64,000 bases of DNA, from NCBI GenBank assembly GCA_963556195.1, contig OY744553.1, forward strand, positions 3,238,486 to 3,302,485. Direction: 5' to 3'. The stretch is from Sepiola atlantica. Taxonomy: Eukaryota; Mollusca; Cephalopoda; Sepiida; Sepiolidae. Below the pieces are notes generated by a model, which saw only the letters and a list, made by a program, of their open reading frames with translations, was not told the origin of the DNA and did not search any database. Both the position numbers and the translations under genes were made by a program. This document shows positions 43,786-55,150 of the stretch, piece by piece; position 1 is the first letter of the stretch, and each line of letters opens with the position of its first letter.

Positions 43786-45050
43786 TTTCAGCATCATTAG
43801 TCAAGGCAACCCAGAGATCCAGAAAGTTCAATCATGTTATCTGTGTGTACGTATGTACGTATGTGCCACCCTGTATCTCATCAACTATTTAATGGATTCA
43901 GCTGATTTTTGGCAGAGATAGAGGTTCTAGGGTCTAGTTGATGGCATTTTAATTTTAGTTTACCATATACCTTAGTTTTCAAGAAAATTCCAAAAACCCT
44001 TATGTGAAGGCATTGTATTGAGGCACAACCTTTACAAAAGTAGTGACATTCCATGAAAAATGCCAGTATACTGAAATCATATGCCCTTAATAGGGTTAAG
44101 ATGAAAATTCATATACACTAAATGTACAAAAGCAAGGAAATTCCCAAATTTTTACACTTTTATTGTCATTAAGGGTATGACTACATATCAACCAAACCAT
44201 TTCATTATCACATCACTACAGTATAAATCTCTATGCATGAGTGGATGAAGTGTGTGAGGTGCGCTGAAGAAAAATTCCTACCAGTAAAATACATAGCCCT
44301 GTTGTGCTCGCATACCCTTAATGACAATAAAAGTGTAAACATTTTGGAATTTCCTTGCTTTTGTACATTTAGTGTATAGAAATTTTCATCTTTACCCTAT
44401 TAAGGGCATATGATTTCAGTATACTGGCATTTATCATGAAATGTCACTACGTTTGTGAAGGATATGCCTCAATACAATGGTCATTTTAAAGGTTTTTGGG
44501 AATTTTCTGGAAAACTAAGATATATGGTAAACTGAAATTAAAATGCCATCAACTAGTCCCTAGAACCTCTATCTCTGCCAAAAATCAGCTGAATCCATCA
44601 AATAGTTGATGAGATACAGGGTGGCACATACGTACGTACGTACGTACACACAGATAACATGATTTCATGAGTGAACTTTCTGGATCTTTGTGTTGCCTTG
44701 AAAAATGATGCTGAAATTCTACACACTTATAGAACCTATTAAAAAACATTTTGTGCAAAGTTTTAACTAATTTGGTTTATTGGCTGAATCCATCAATTAG
44801 TTGATGAGATAAAGGGTGGCACATACGTACACACGGATAACACAAAATCATGCCTGACCTTTCTGGATCTCTGGGTTCCCTTGACTAATGATGCTGAAAT
44901 TCTACACACTTATAGAACCTATCAAATAAAAAATTTGTGCAAAGTTTATTGTTTTTTGAGTTATGATTGATCAAAGAAATGAGATTTCTAGCATAGGCCG
45001 TTTTTGAAGTCTATTAAGGGATAGAGCGCTCTCGCGCCTCCCTTGATTGA
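43786..45050. mobile_element. Large foldback element, copy 2
   Basis: The inner arms 44020-44187 and 44311-44480 are inverted copies (CAGTATACTGAAATCATATG, TTAAGGGTATG) around a 123-bp centre. The outer arms carry blocks with CATCAACTATTTAATGG and CAGCTGATTTTTGG on the left, inverted on the right, where the block occurs twice in tandem. The right end is the inverse of AATCAAGGGAGGCGCGAGAG near 45050. It has no ORF. An unoccupied version of the insertion site exists at 50130-50600. Confidence 0.88.
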
Positions 45051-45055
45051 ATAAC

Positions 45056-45420
45056 TGGTTTGATTTTCGAAACGCGTGTGAACACAGCTTCAGGCGGGAA
45101 AACATACGAGATACTTGATTCTGTCGTGACATTTACCGTTTATTGTTATTTCTTGCTTTATTTTGATTTTGTTAAGTCTATATTTCCCAAAATACATAAC
45201 TTAATAAACTTCTTCGCTGTCACAGAGTTTAACATATTTTCAAACATTGATATATTTACTTATCTCCTCCTGCGTTAGTAAATACGCAGCACATCAACAT
45301 TTCAAGTGCTCAGTATTTTGAGTGATTCTGACAAGAATCTAGGGGCTGACCCTTGAAACGAAATTCTTTGAAATCTTCGAAATCTTCTTTGTCTTGGTGA
45401 AACCATTCCTCAAAATTACC
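45056..45420 (+). repeat. Right half of a duplicated locus split by the foldback element
   Basis: Parallels 50251-50600: CAGGCGGGAAAACATACGAG, CTTCTTCGCTGTCAC, GTAAATACGC. The left half, 43655-43785, parallels 50130-50250. Confidence 0.8.
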
Positions 45421-45634
45421 TCACGTAAGCTTCTTTATGTATAGTATTATCATGAATATCGTCTTTTGTATATAAAGGATGGGCAAGAAGTCAGGATCAG
45501 GCCATTGATCTCTGCTGGCCTTTTCGCCTACGGTATATTCTGCCTTATCGCGAACATGTACTAGCCACAGTTTACCAGCTAACCTAACCACCTCAGTATT
45601 TAAGAAATAAGCAGCCAGCTTCATAAGTTATTAG

Positions 45635-45909
45635 TAAAAAAAAGGTAAAGGTCGCATAGCCTGGACGCGCACGAGCGTCGTTGCCGACATCGCACCCTGC
45701 CCATGGCCGTAGCGGCGGAGATTTGTTAAGAATCACCGTGTCTAGGGCACTGCTCTGAACCTTCCCTGAGTTTTAGTCAGGTACCCATTTACTGCTGGGT
45801 GGACAGAGGGAGTTTTCAGACCCGACAATTCGCATTCTGTGAGTGGGATCGAACCCGGGTCGTCCAGCCCAAAGACAAGCGCTATAACCACTTGTCCACA
45901 GGCCCCCCC
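45635..45909 (-). mobile_element. tRNA-derived SINE with 11-bp target duplication
   Basis: TAAGTTATTAG at 45624-45634 is repeated at 45910-45920. On the reverse strand the head reads GCCTGTGGACAAGTGGTTAT (A-box) and CCCGGGTTCGATCCCACTC (B-box). A body with CAGCAGTAAATGGGTACCTG follows, and the tail ends GCGACCTTTACC with a T-run. It is 275 bp and non-coding. The word around AAATGGGTACCTG resembles central domains shared by several invertebrate SINE families, which I cannot confirm here. Confidence 0.92.
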
Positions 45910-46115
45910 TAAGTTATTAGAATGTTTTTTAATTACGGACTCTACTATGGAGATGGCAAGAACCCTACGACCGTCCACAGACAATGATTACTCTTATCTA
46001 CTGACTATTTCAAATATAACACCCCTCTAACTTCACATGATCTTGTTTGAAATATCACTGTTTTTAATATCGGATAATATATTAGATATCGTATTTTGAA
46101 TATAGAATAATGGAC

Positions 46116-47096
46116 GGTACTGGTACAGCTTTTGAACCAGACAAAACCAACTTTAACCGACGAAGAATCACGTAAACAGCCGGGAAAAACCGAATGAAAA
46201 CGAACCGACGTCAAAATCAAAACGAGGCGGCTATCCAACAAAAACAGCCGCCTGAAAACGGTTCTGGCTTCTTGACCTTTTGGCCAAGATCAAAGTGTAG
46301 TATCTGTTCTGATTGATACTACACTTTATAGACCGGTATTGTCTTGGCGTTCGGGTCTTGATTCCGCCGGTGTGTGGGTTTGTCCTGTGCAGTTATAGGT
46401 CAACACTCCCAGGCCTTGCCTCCCCGTCTTTGGGGTAGAGTAAGTTTATCGCTTGCTGCCTGAGGCGGCCCTACAGGGCAATGCCGACAGGGATGCCCTG
46501 GCTATTTTTACTAGGCTAGAGTGCTCCTTCTTTTGGGGCGTTGGCTTGACCCCTTCTCCACTTTACGACCTTGTGTCACATATTTCTGCTGTGGGATGGA
46601 ATTCGATATCGCCTTCGAACAAAAACAAATAATGAAACAGCATTCACGGCAATAAAACACTCACCGTATCTTTATTTTTCTGAAAACTTATTTATTTTTT
46701 AACGAAAACAATTAATGAGACAACTTTTATACTTTTTTCACAAGAAAGTTACATTTGTAGTTTTCAGCTTTTGAACCCCAAAATAAAGGAACCGTTGTTT
46801 TTACCCCTAAACTTACCCTAAACTAACCGTAAACAAAGCCTAACCTATTTTTATTGCCATTGGTAACAGTTATTTTTGACTATTGGTTTTGTTTTTTCAC
46901 TCCTTTATTTCTCTGTTAAAATTCTTGACAATCGCCAATTTACGATTTAATCAGTTTTAAATTTTACTTGTCGTCTGCTTTTATTGCCTTCTGATTAAGT
47001 AAGCGCTTCGGCATCTTCCGGCTCTTTACGTTAACAGTCGGAAAAAAAGCACAAGGAAAACTAGGTTTTGCCTTGTTCAAAAGCTGTACCAGTACG
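46116..47096. mobile_element. Non-autonomous DNA transposon, family M2, carrying a nested SINE
   Basis: The target duplication TAATGGAC is at 46108-46115 and 47097-47104. The terminal inverted repeats begin GGTACTGGTACAGCTTTTGA and continue, less well, for about 90 bp through ACGTAAACAGCCGG and ACGTAAAGAGCCGG. The interior is AT-rich and non-coding, with a U2-headed SINE inserted at about 46258-46605. Without the SINE the element is about 635 bp. Confidence 0.85.
46258..46605 (+). mobile_element. U2-headed SINE nested in family M2 element
   Basis: The head TGGCTTCTTGACCTTTTGGC, then CAAGATCAAAGTGTAGTA, is one of the longest U2 matches, extending about 10 nt further 5' than most copies. A-rich direct repeats AACAAAAACA at 46237 and 46618 may be the target duplication. 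Confidence 0.87.
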
Positions 47097-48194
47097 TAAT
47101 GGACACACTTTTCGCTTCTACTGGCAGAGTCAACCCTTTGTTGATCTTTCCGTCGACATCACATTCTGCATAAACACTAATATGCACTAGCTAACTATCT
47201 ACTAGTTAACCAATTCATCTCGATATAAAAAAGGCATCTGTTAGGTTTTGTCATAACTTATTTAAAGGTTTTGTTTTCATTTACTAAAGATTTCGGTCAT
47301 GGGGATACCCAGACCAATCCAATCGTCCGCGGTCAGCGTTGACTCTAACTTAGCGACTATTTCAAATGTAACACCTCTCCAACATCACGTGATCTTGTTT
47401 GAAAAATCACTGCTTAAACTATCTAACATAACTTGGATAACGGGCTACTATGCACTAATCTACACACCGACTAGCAAACATACCCACCTCAATTTTGAAC
47501 AAATCAACCGCCACGATTCTCGATAATTATTTGCACGTGTTGGTTTTATTTATTTATGTAGGCAGTAAGGTAAACAAAGTGGTCTTCAGACCAGCGTTGG
47601 CTCTCACCTACTGACTACGTCAAATCTTACACACTGGCGTAGCTAGGGGGGGCGAGGGGGCGGGCCGCCCCGGGCGGCACACCTGAGGGGGCGGCATTTT
47701 GAGAGGGTAAAAATAGAAAGTAGAGAAAAAAATTTTAAAAAACAAAAGTTAACAAAAAATATGAAATTTTATACTATAATTTTATATAATAATAAATTTA
47801 AATGAGAACATTTGAAAACCTGAAAATGTTATGAAATGATAAAATCATTTTTATTTACTTTTTTGTCGTTGTTGTTAAAGTCCGAATTTTCGCCAAATAA
47901 CATGGATGTATCAAGGAGAGAATAGTCCGATGTAGTTTTCTTTTCTTTGTCTTCATAATGTTATTATTAAGAGGGCGAGCCCTTCGAAGAGAAAAAACGT
48001 CTTGTATCGGTGCTTTTTTAAATCCGTGTGTGTAATCGCTCGATTTTCAGAAATTTGTTGTTGTTAATAACGTTTCAACTCTTTTAAAAATAGTTTTAAT
48101 ATATTTTAAACAAATGTATTTATGAATGGCAAATAAGGCTATAAATTTATTTTTTGTGAGAGAACTGTCGCAAGGCATCAAGTCGGTTGAAAAT

Positions 48195-49070
48195 TTACAA
48201 ACAGATTTTTCGCGCCTTTTTTTCGGCAAAGTTATCAATGACTCTATCAAAATTCACTTCCTCGACAAGTTCCCTCTCTATTGAGAGGATTGCCAAGTCT
48301 GTAAGTCTTGTCTGGCTCATTGCTGATCTAAGGTAGTTTTTTATGAGCTTCAGTTTTGAGAAAGAGCGCTCACAGCTAGCAACGCTAATAGCTCTGGTGA
48401 GGAAAATTCTCAGCAAGATCACAATATTAGGGACGGAATCCCCAAGTTGGTATCTTTGTATAAAGTTCAAAAGTTCAAGAGGTCCATCGATTTTGTCTTT
48501 TTCTGAAGCTTTTACAACATACTGTAACCTCTTCTTTTCAGCAAAGAATTTCTCTTTTTCTATATCTTCGTCAAATCCACCAAGCTGACAATCATAATTA
48601 TCATCAAGCAGATTTGACGGTATAAGAAAAGCGTATTTATTTGCAAGATTGTGAACTTGTTGAAATCTGCAAGATATTTCTTCAGTCAATCTGTCTATGA
48701 CAGACAGCATTTCCCGTCTCAACTCAGTATCAAAACTCAGCGCTGCATCAGTCAATCCTTCACCATCCATTCGTTTCTTTTTGCGAATACGACGCTCCAT
48801 GCTTATCCCCATTTCAGAGCAGAGTGTTTTTGACTCGTCTATTGCAGTGTCCACTATCTTTTCTCTATTCTGAAGAAGGAAATCTTTCAACGCCGTCAGC
48901 CTGACAGAACTTTGTTGCAGATCCAGCCCTTTTTTTTGAAGATATTTCTGGGCATCATTGATTTCTGGGAGAATAGTTTTCCAAAGGTTCAGAAATAAAA
49001 GAAACGGAAACGATAGTACCGAGTTGAGAATTAAAGATGCATCTGATCTTGTGGTTGCATTTTCTCCTTC
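48195..49070 (-). pseudogene. hAT transposase, C-terminal part only
   Basis: An open frame begins upstream of the first Met (48890) at about 49070, with LNSVLSFPFLLFLNLWKTI and INDAQKYLQKKGLDLQQ. It continues through a helical region to the hAT dimerisation segment: DSVPNIVILLRIFLTRAISV, ASCERSFSKLKLIKNYLRSA, then RLTDLAILSIERELVEEV, and ends at 48195. That is about 290 codons, compared with roughly 600-800 for a whole enzyme. The N-terminal zinc finger and the first catalytic residues are missing. The type is the ZMYM/TTF-like hAT group. No promoter or intact start is present, so this is a non-autonomous copy. Confidence 0.88.
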
Positions 49071-49504
49071 TTTTCATACTTAAAGGGGAACTTTCATATA
49101 AATTTTTATCGAATAGGTGCGAAAAGAAAGTTGGATATTTGGGTGTATATACACCGACATCAAAGAGGAAATAACATTAGATGCGAAAGTTTGAATTCAT
49201 TAATTTTATTACTGTCCAAACGTTTGTTTTTGTAGCATACTTTTTATAACTCCTTGTAAACTTTACAATTGCTAGCTGGGGGATCGGACAAAATCACCCC
49301 GGGCAACCCCCACCATCTACTTAAAACAAAAGGAAAACAGATAAAATCTCAAATGAATAAAAAATATTAAAAATCAGTTTTCATATTTTAATTTTAATTT
49401 AATTGAATTTAGGAAAATTAGATACCGTAGAACTAATTTTCGCAAGGTATGAAAATTAAGAATAATGTTAACTTAATAATAATGGACCAGTTTTCCTACC
49501 TAGC

Positions 49505-49560
49505 AAAAAATTTTCCATGGACGAATTATCCATGGGCGAATTATCCATGGACGAATTTTC
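49505..49560 (+). repeat. Short 16-bp minisatellite
   Basis: Three units of CCATGGACGAATTATC with single changes, just inside the right end of the hAT element. Confidence 0.85.
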
Positions 49561-49662
49561 CGGGCACCCAAATGCCGGGGGGGGGGCGTCAAATTTTACT
49601 ACCGCCCCGGGCGGCAAAAGGTCTAGCTACGCCACTGATCTTACACCTCCCTTATTCTACGT

Positions 49663-50034
49663 AGGCCAAGATCAAAGTGTAGTATCTGTTCCGATGGATA
49701 CTGCACCCCATAGACCGGTATCGTCTTGGCCTTCGGGGCTTGATTCCGCCGGTTTATGGGTTTGTCCTGTGCAGTTCTAGGAGGTCCACCCTCCCAGGCT
49801 TCGCCTCCACTCTTTGGAGAGGAGTAAGTTTATTGCTTACTGCTTGAAGCGCCCCTACCGAGGAATGCCGACGGGGCTGCCCAGACAATTTTAATGGCCA
49901 GAGTGCTCACCTTCTCGGGCGCTGGCTTTTCAAGTCTCACTTTACCGACCCGACCTTGGGTCACATCTTACCTTGTGGGAGTAAGATAAAAATGGCCTTT
50001 TGCCTAACCTCCTGGAGAGGAGGTAAATAAATCC
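49663..50034 (+). mobile_element. U2-headed SINE with 7-bp target duplication
   Basis: TCTACGT at 49656-49662 is repeated at 50035-50041. The copy starts at AGGCCAAGATCAAAGTGTAG, slightly 5'-truncated, and carries the full body, long 3' end and GGTAAATAAAT tail. Related unoccupied sites at about 46030-46060 and 47375-47410 (ACATCACGTGATCTTGTTTG) confirm insertion. Confidence 0.93.
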
Positions 50035-50129
50035 TCTACGTGATTTTGTATTTAAAAAAATCACCGTGTTTTCTCGCTATCCAACATAATTTCGAGTATC
50101 GTTACTTAGATAAGAACAATGGACAAACG

Positions 50130-50600
50130 TTGGATCGTTAATCATTTTCACTGACAGTCGACCAGCGGCTTTAAAACAAAAAAGTTTGTAGTTGTTTTGA
50201 TAACCCGAAGCAAACTGCTTATCCTCTAATAAATATTAAATCAATGGTTTGACTTTCAAAACGGATGTGAACATAACTTCAGGCGGGAAAACGTACGAGA
50301 TTCTGGATTCTATCGTGACATTCATCGTTCATTTTTATTTCTTGTTTTTTTTTTATTTCGTTTTGTTAAATTTATATATTCTTCCCCAAGCCATAACCTA
50401 ATAAACTTCCTCGCTGTCACTAAGTTTACCATATTTAAAAAGGTGATATATTTATCTCTCTTCTCGTGTGGCAGTAAACACGCCCCCCGTCAAAATTGCA
50501 AGTGCCCTGTCTTAAGTGTAGATCCCGACATTAATCCCGAAACGGAATGATTCGAAATCTGCCCTGTCTTGATGAAGCCTTTAATTCGGTAGAAACTTGT
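50130..50600 (+). repeat. Unoccupied paralogue of the foldback insertion locus
   Basis: GGATCGTTAATCATTTTCAC through CCTCTAATAAATATT, then directly GGTTTGACTTTCAAAACG and CAGGCGGGAAAACGTACG. The same two parts at 43655-43785 and 45056-45420 are separated by the 1.27-kb foldback element. Confidence 0.8.
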
Positions 50601-50890
50601 CTGTCAGCATAACACGATAATCCCGGAAAAGTCCTCTCCTCCACTTACTAGAAATAAATCAAATTTATAAAAGATGCATTTTCGATCCTTGGATTAACGT
50701 AAAGATAATATAAAATAATCTCGAACAAACAGCTGATTCCACGGATGAGTAACATACCAGGAGATATATCCTTAATTAATTGACGTGATTCGAAATCTTG
50801 AGATAAGTATTAATAAGTTGTATTATTTGAGATTAGAGGGACCCGGTTGGAAATTATATGACGTTTCTACATCAATCTGTATAATTTACT

Positions 50891-50997
<107 letters not shown>

Positions 50998-51109
50998 GAA
51001 CAGAAATTACAAGAAACACCATAAGCTTCCCCTTCTCTCCCCACCCTACCCCAAAAAAATTAAAAATTAAATTAATTAAAAAATAAAAATAAAAATGGTG
51101 CCGGCCTAG

Positions 51110-51448
51110 GCTGACACTAGACAACATATTTGTAGAGGTTCGAGGAGGATAAGAAGACCGAGGATCGACAGCACAAACCAGACCTCCACTGGAAAAGTGC
51201 AGAGAGTGCTGAGACCTTGGGGGGGGGGGGGGGGCTTATTGCCACACAAATCACAGAGAAGACCAATGGTCCTTACCAGCGAGAAATCAATAGTGAGACG
51301 TTGTTGCGATACCGCATCGTTATCGAAAAGAAGTGAAGAATACTGGAAATCTGGGGAAGCTTGTTGTCACTCAGACTCCAGGAAATACCACTGGTTGTTG
51401 TCGGTGAGCAATCACTGACGATGATCTGTGTGAGAACTCCTAGTGAGT
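51110..51448 (+). mobile_element. Dispersed repeat linked to triplet microsatellites, copy 2
   Basis: GGCTGACACTAGACAACAT to GAACTCCTAGTGAGTACAAA. It includes a 15-bp G run at 51220-51234 and the shared GTTGCGATACCGCAT. The right end runs into (AAT)n. Confidence 0.75.
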
Positions 51449-51451
51449 ACA

Positions 51452-51518
<67 letters not shown>

Positions 51519-51520
51519 TT
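51449..51520. repeat. (AAT)n microsatellite
   Basis: About 23 triplets separating copies 2 and 3. Confidence 0.97.
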
Positions 51521-51526
51521 GAGAGA

Positions 51527-51864
51527 GGCGCAAGCATAGGCTGACACCACGAAAATTATGGACAGAGGGTCGAGGAGGGAAAGCGCAAACCAGACCTCCA
51601 CTGGAAGAGCGCGGACAGCTCTGGGACCTTGGGGAGGCTTGTTGACACTTAAACCCCAGAGAGGACCAATGGCCCTTATCAGCGGGGAATCGGTGGTAGA
51701 TGGCTGTTGCGATACCGCAAGGTCATCAGCGGTGATGAACGAAAAGAGGTGGAGCATACTGGAAGTCTGAGGAGACTTATTATCACTCAGACTCCAGGGA
51801 ATACCACAGGTTGTTGGCAGTGGGCGATCACTGACGATGACCAGTGTGATAACCCCTTGTGAGT
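51527..51864 (+). mobile_element. Dispersed repeat linked to triplet microsatellites, copy 3
   Basis: Same start (CATAGGCTGACACCACG) and end (AACCCCTTGTGAGTAAAT) as copy 2, again followed by (AAT)n. The tandem arrangement copy-AAT-copy-AAT suggests expansion through the triplet runs. Confidence 0.75.
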
Positions 51865-51869
51865 AAATA

Positions 51870-51924
<55 letters not shown>

Positions 51925-51957
51925 TAATAACAATAATAATAATAATAATAATAATAA
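51865..51957. repeat. (AAT)n microsatellite
   Basis: About 30 triplets with ACA changes, directly left of the Helitron. Confidence 0.97.
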
Positions 51958-52547
51958 TCTATATATTAATACGATAGCGTGTGTGTTCGTGTGTCACGCT
52001 TCCGGCAAAAGCTCTGCGCATGCGTGCCGCACCTAAATTTTGAACAACATTCAGCTAGCCTGTGTTTCCCTCTGGCGCAATGGTTAGCGAGGTAGTATTT
52101 TTTACTTCGGCCCAACTGGTTTATTGTTCGATCCCAACTAACCTCTAAGATTTTTATTCTACATTTCGAGGGGAAGGGGAAGAAATAATACATTTTTTTT
52201 TTCACCTGGTTAAAAACTACTTTTTGTGTTGCTTAAAACTATTTTATGTTGGCGTTTTTAATGGCATTGTCCATTTAATTACGTTGACTGCTTAAAAAGT
52301 AGGGTATCGGCCAGTATTATTTTGTTGTTTTTTTTTTTTGAAGGGATGGCATATCAACCTTTTTTAGTAGATATGCGCAGTGTCCATCGTACACAAGTTA
52401 CTATTTTAAACAATTATTTCACTCTTATCCAGAAGGGGGGGATGGCTCATAATAAAGCAAGCGTAACTTACTCACAAATAAAAGGTGCTTTGTTACATTA
52501 GGACCCGTATTGAAAACATCATTTCGTGTAATTTACACGGGTTCCGC

Positions 52548-52550
<3 letters not shown>
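51958..52550 (+). mobile_element. Non-autonomous Helitron, copy B, complete ends
   Basis: Inserted between A and T of an (AAT)n run. It starts TCTATATATTAATACGATAG and ends GGGTTCCGCTAA. A perfect hairpin, CGTGTAA and TTACACG around one T (52525-52539), stands 7 nt before CTAA. These are the four classical Helitron marks. The interior holds the tRNA-like TGGCGCAATGGTTAGCG at about 52073 and GTTCGATCCC near 52128. No Rep/helicase is encoded; the length is 593 bp. Confidence 0.9.

Positions 52551-52612
<62 letters not shown>
52551..52612. repeat. (AAT)n microsatellite
   Basis: Continuation of the triplet run interrupted by the Helitron. Confidence 0.97.
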
Positions 52613-52613
<1 letters not shown>

Positions 52614-52854
52614 GTATCTGTCGGAGTCAAAATTCAGGTAGATCTGCTCTTTCTTCTTCCCTAAAAATAATTTGACCTTTACAGATAAATATTCTTCAAT
52701 AAATAATACGAATATGCCCCGTTTTTTTCGTTTTTTCTTTAAAATTTTAGCAATAGAATTCTTTTTAAAGAAATAAGTTTCCGCTCTTTTCTTACCGTAA
52801 AATAATTGTCAGTTAAATATTATTCCAATTAATAAAACGAATGTCACTTTTAAA

Positions 52855-55150
52855 AATGTATTTATTAAAAATTATACAGTTCGAGTCATTATCCAATTTA
52901 ATAATTACATTTTAAATAGTCAATAGGTTTCTGTCAGAGATAGCTTGCAGGCAAACGTATATCTCCTCCCCGTCCCTATGCATACCTGTATAAGTAAATA
53001 AAAACTGCACGTAATAATATACTAACTTATGAATACATTTTCCGATTTAAGGTGGTCAAGTGTGCTTGCAAATATCTTAGCTAGTACATATTAACGATAA
53101 ACCAGGACGTCAGTAGATTTCTGTCAACGATGATTTGCGGACAAACAAATACGCCCTCAACCCTATGTCTGCCTGTATAACTAAAACAAAACTGCATGTA
53201 ATAATAATAAGAATTTATTAATACATTTTCCCATTTTAGGTGGCCATTTCTGCTAGCAAATATGTTAGCTAGTACATATTAACGATAAACCAGGATGTGC
53301 TGGAGACGAGGACGTCAGAAGAGATCAGTGGCTTTACTTTCCCTGCATCAGCTAGGGTCAGAGAGGACGTGAACACGCCGGATCCTGATACGGACTCCAC
53401 TTAGTTTCTCACCAGACCCCTGTTAATCATTTTTTTTATATATGTATTTATTCAAACTTATACAGTCCGAGTCGTCAGCCAATTCAAGAATTACATTTTA
53501 AATACTCAATAGGTCCCTATCAGAGATTACTTGCAGACAAACATGTATAAGTATATAAAAACTGCAGGTAATAATATATTATAAAAAAAACTTATTTATA
53601 TTTTTTTCTATTTAAGGTGGTTAGGCTTGCTAGCATAATGTTAGCTAGTACATATTAACGATAAACCAGTATGTTTTGAATACGGGGATGTCAGCAAAGA
53701 TGAATGGGTTTATCCAGCCTGCATCAGCTAGGGCCAGAGAGGACCTGCCAACGCCGGGTCCTGATGCGTATTTCTCCAGACCCTTGTTAGTCACATTTTA
53801 AATATGTATTTATTCAAAATTATAAAGTCTAAGTCGTTACCAATTCTAGAATTAGATTTTAAATAGTCAATAGATTTCTGTCAACGATGACTTGTGGACA
53901 AACAAATACGCCCTTAACCTTATGCCCGCCTTTATAACTAAGACAACACTGCACGTAATAATATAAGAACTTATTAATACATTTTCCCATTTAAGGTGGG
54001 CATGTCTGCTAGCAATATGTTAGCTAGTACATATTAACGATAAACCAGAATGTTTTGAATACGGGGATGTCAGCAAAAATCAATGGGTTTACTTTCCCTG
54101 CATCAGCTAGGGTCAGAGAGGACCTGACAACATCGGGTCCTGATGTGGACGCTTCTTGCATTCTTACCAGACCCCTGTTAGTCACTTTTAAAATATGTAT
54201 TTATACAAAATTATACAGTCCGAGTCGTTATAAAATTAGAAACTTACATTTTAAATATTCAATCAGTTCGTGTCAGCGATACGTTGCGGACAAACTACCC
54301 CCTCTCATCCCTTTGGCCGCCTGTATAACTAACTAAAAACTGCACGAAATAATATGACAATTTATTAATATTTTTTTCTATTTAACGTGGTCAGGTTTGC
54401 TAGCAGATATGTTAGCTAGTACATATTAACGGTTAGACATGGATGTGCTGCAGATAGGAACGTCAGCAGGGATCAACGGGGGTTACCCTCCGTGTATAAG
54501 CCAGGGACAGAGAGGACCTAATGACACCGGATCCTGATCCAGACTCCTGTTAGATTATCACCAGAAACCCGTTAGTCACTTTTTCAAATATATTTATTCA
54601 AAATGTTACAGCCCGAGTCGTTATTACATTCAATAATTATATTTTAAATTGTCAATAGGTCCCGGCCAGCGGAAATACGTATGGCCCCTGTCTCCCGTTC
54701 ATTTATAAGTAAATATGAAATGCATGTAATTATTAAGAACTTATTAATAAATTTTCCCATTTAAGGTGGCCAGGTTTAATAGCCGATATATCAGCTATAT
54801 ATATGAACGGTTAGATAGGATGTGCTGTAGACGGGAATGTCAGCGGGGACCAAAGGGTTTACACTATCTGTGTCATCTAGCATCAAAGAGGACCTAACAA
54901 CGCCGGATCCTGATGCAGACTCTTGTTGGATTACCACCAGAACCCTGTTAGGCACTTTCAAAAATGTATTCATTCAAAATTATACAGTCGAAGTCGTCAT
55001 CCAATGCAATAATTACATTTAAAATTGTAATGTGTCAATGTCAGCAGAGATCAAAGGGTTTACCTTGCCTGTATCAGCTAGGGTCCATGGGGACCTGATG
55101 ACGCCGGATCCTGATCTGGACATTTCTAGGATTCTATCTAGAACCCTGTT
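52855..55150 (+). repeat. Satellite of about 380 bp, seven partial or complete units
   Basis: Units share TATTTATTCAAAATTATACA, AGTCAATAGGTTTCTGTCA, TTAGCTAGTACATATTAACG, CATCAGCTAGGGTCAGAGAG and CCAGACCCCTGTTAGTCAC. Starts lie near 52855, 53108 (shortened), 53437, 53800, 54192, 54585 and 54961. The units differ at 10-25% of sites by eye. A U2-headed SINE closes the array on the right. Confidence 0.92.

Larger units (their letters stand above)
47632..49637 (-). mobile_element. hAT transposon with 8-bp target duplication
   Basis: ATCTTACA at 47624-47631 is repeated at 49638-49645. The ends are CACTGGCGTAGCTAG and the inverse of CAGTGGCGTAGCTAGA, the hAT-type CAGTGGCG end with one change on the left. 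Both ends have a GCCGCCCCGGGCGGC-like GC palindrome inside. The 2.0-kb element codes for a C-terminal hAT transposase piece on the reverse strand. Related, unoccupied target copies lie at 46005-46040 and 47350-47400. Confidence 0.93.
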
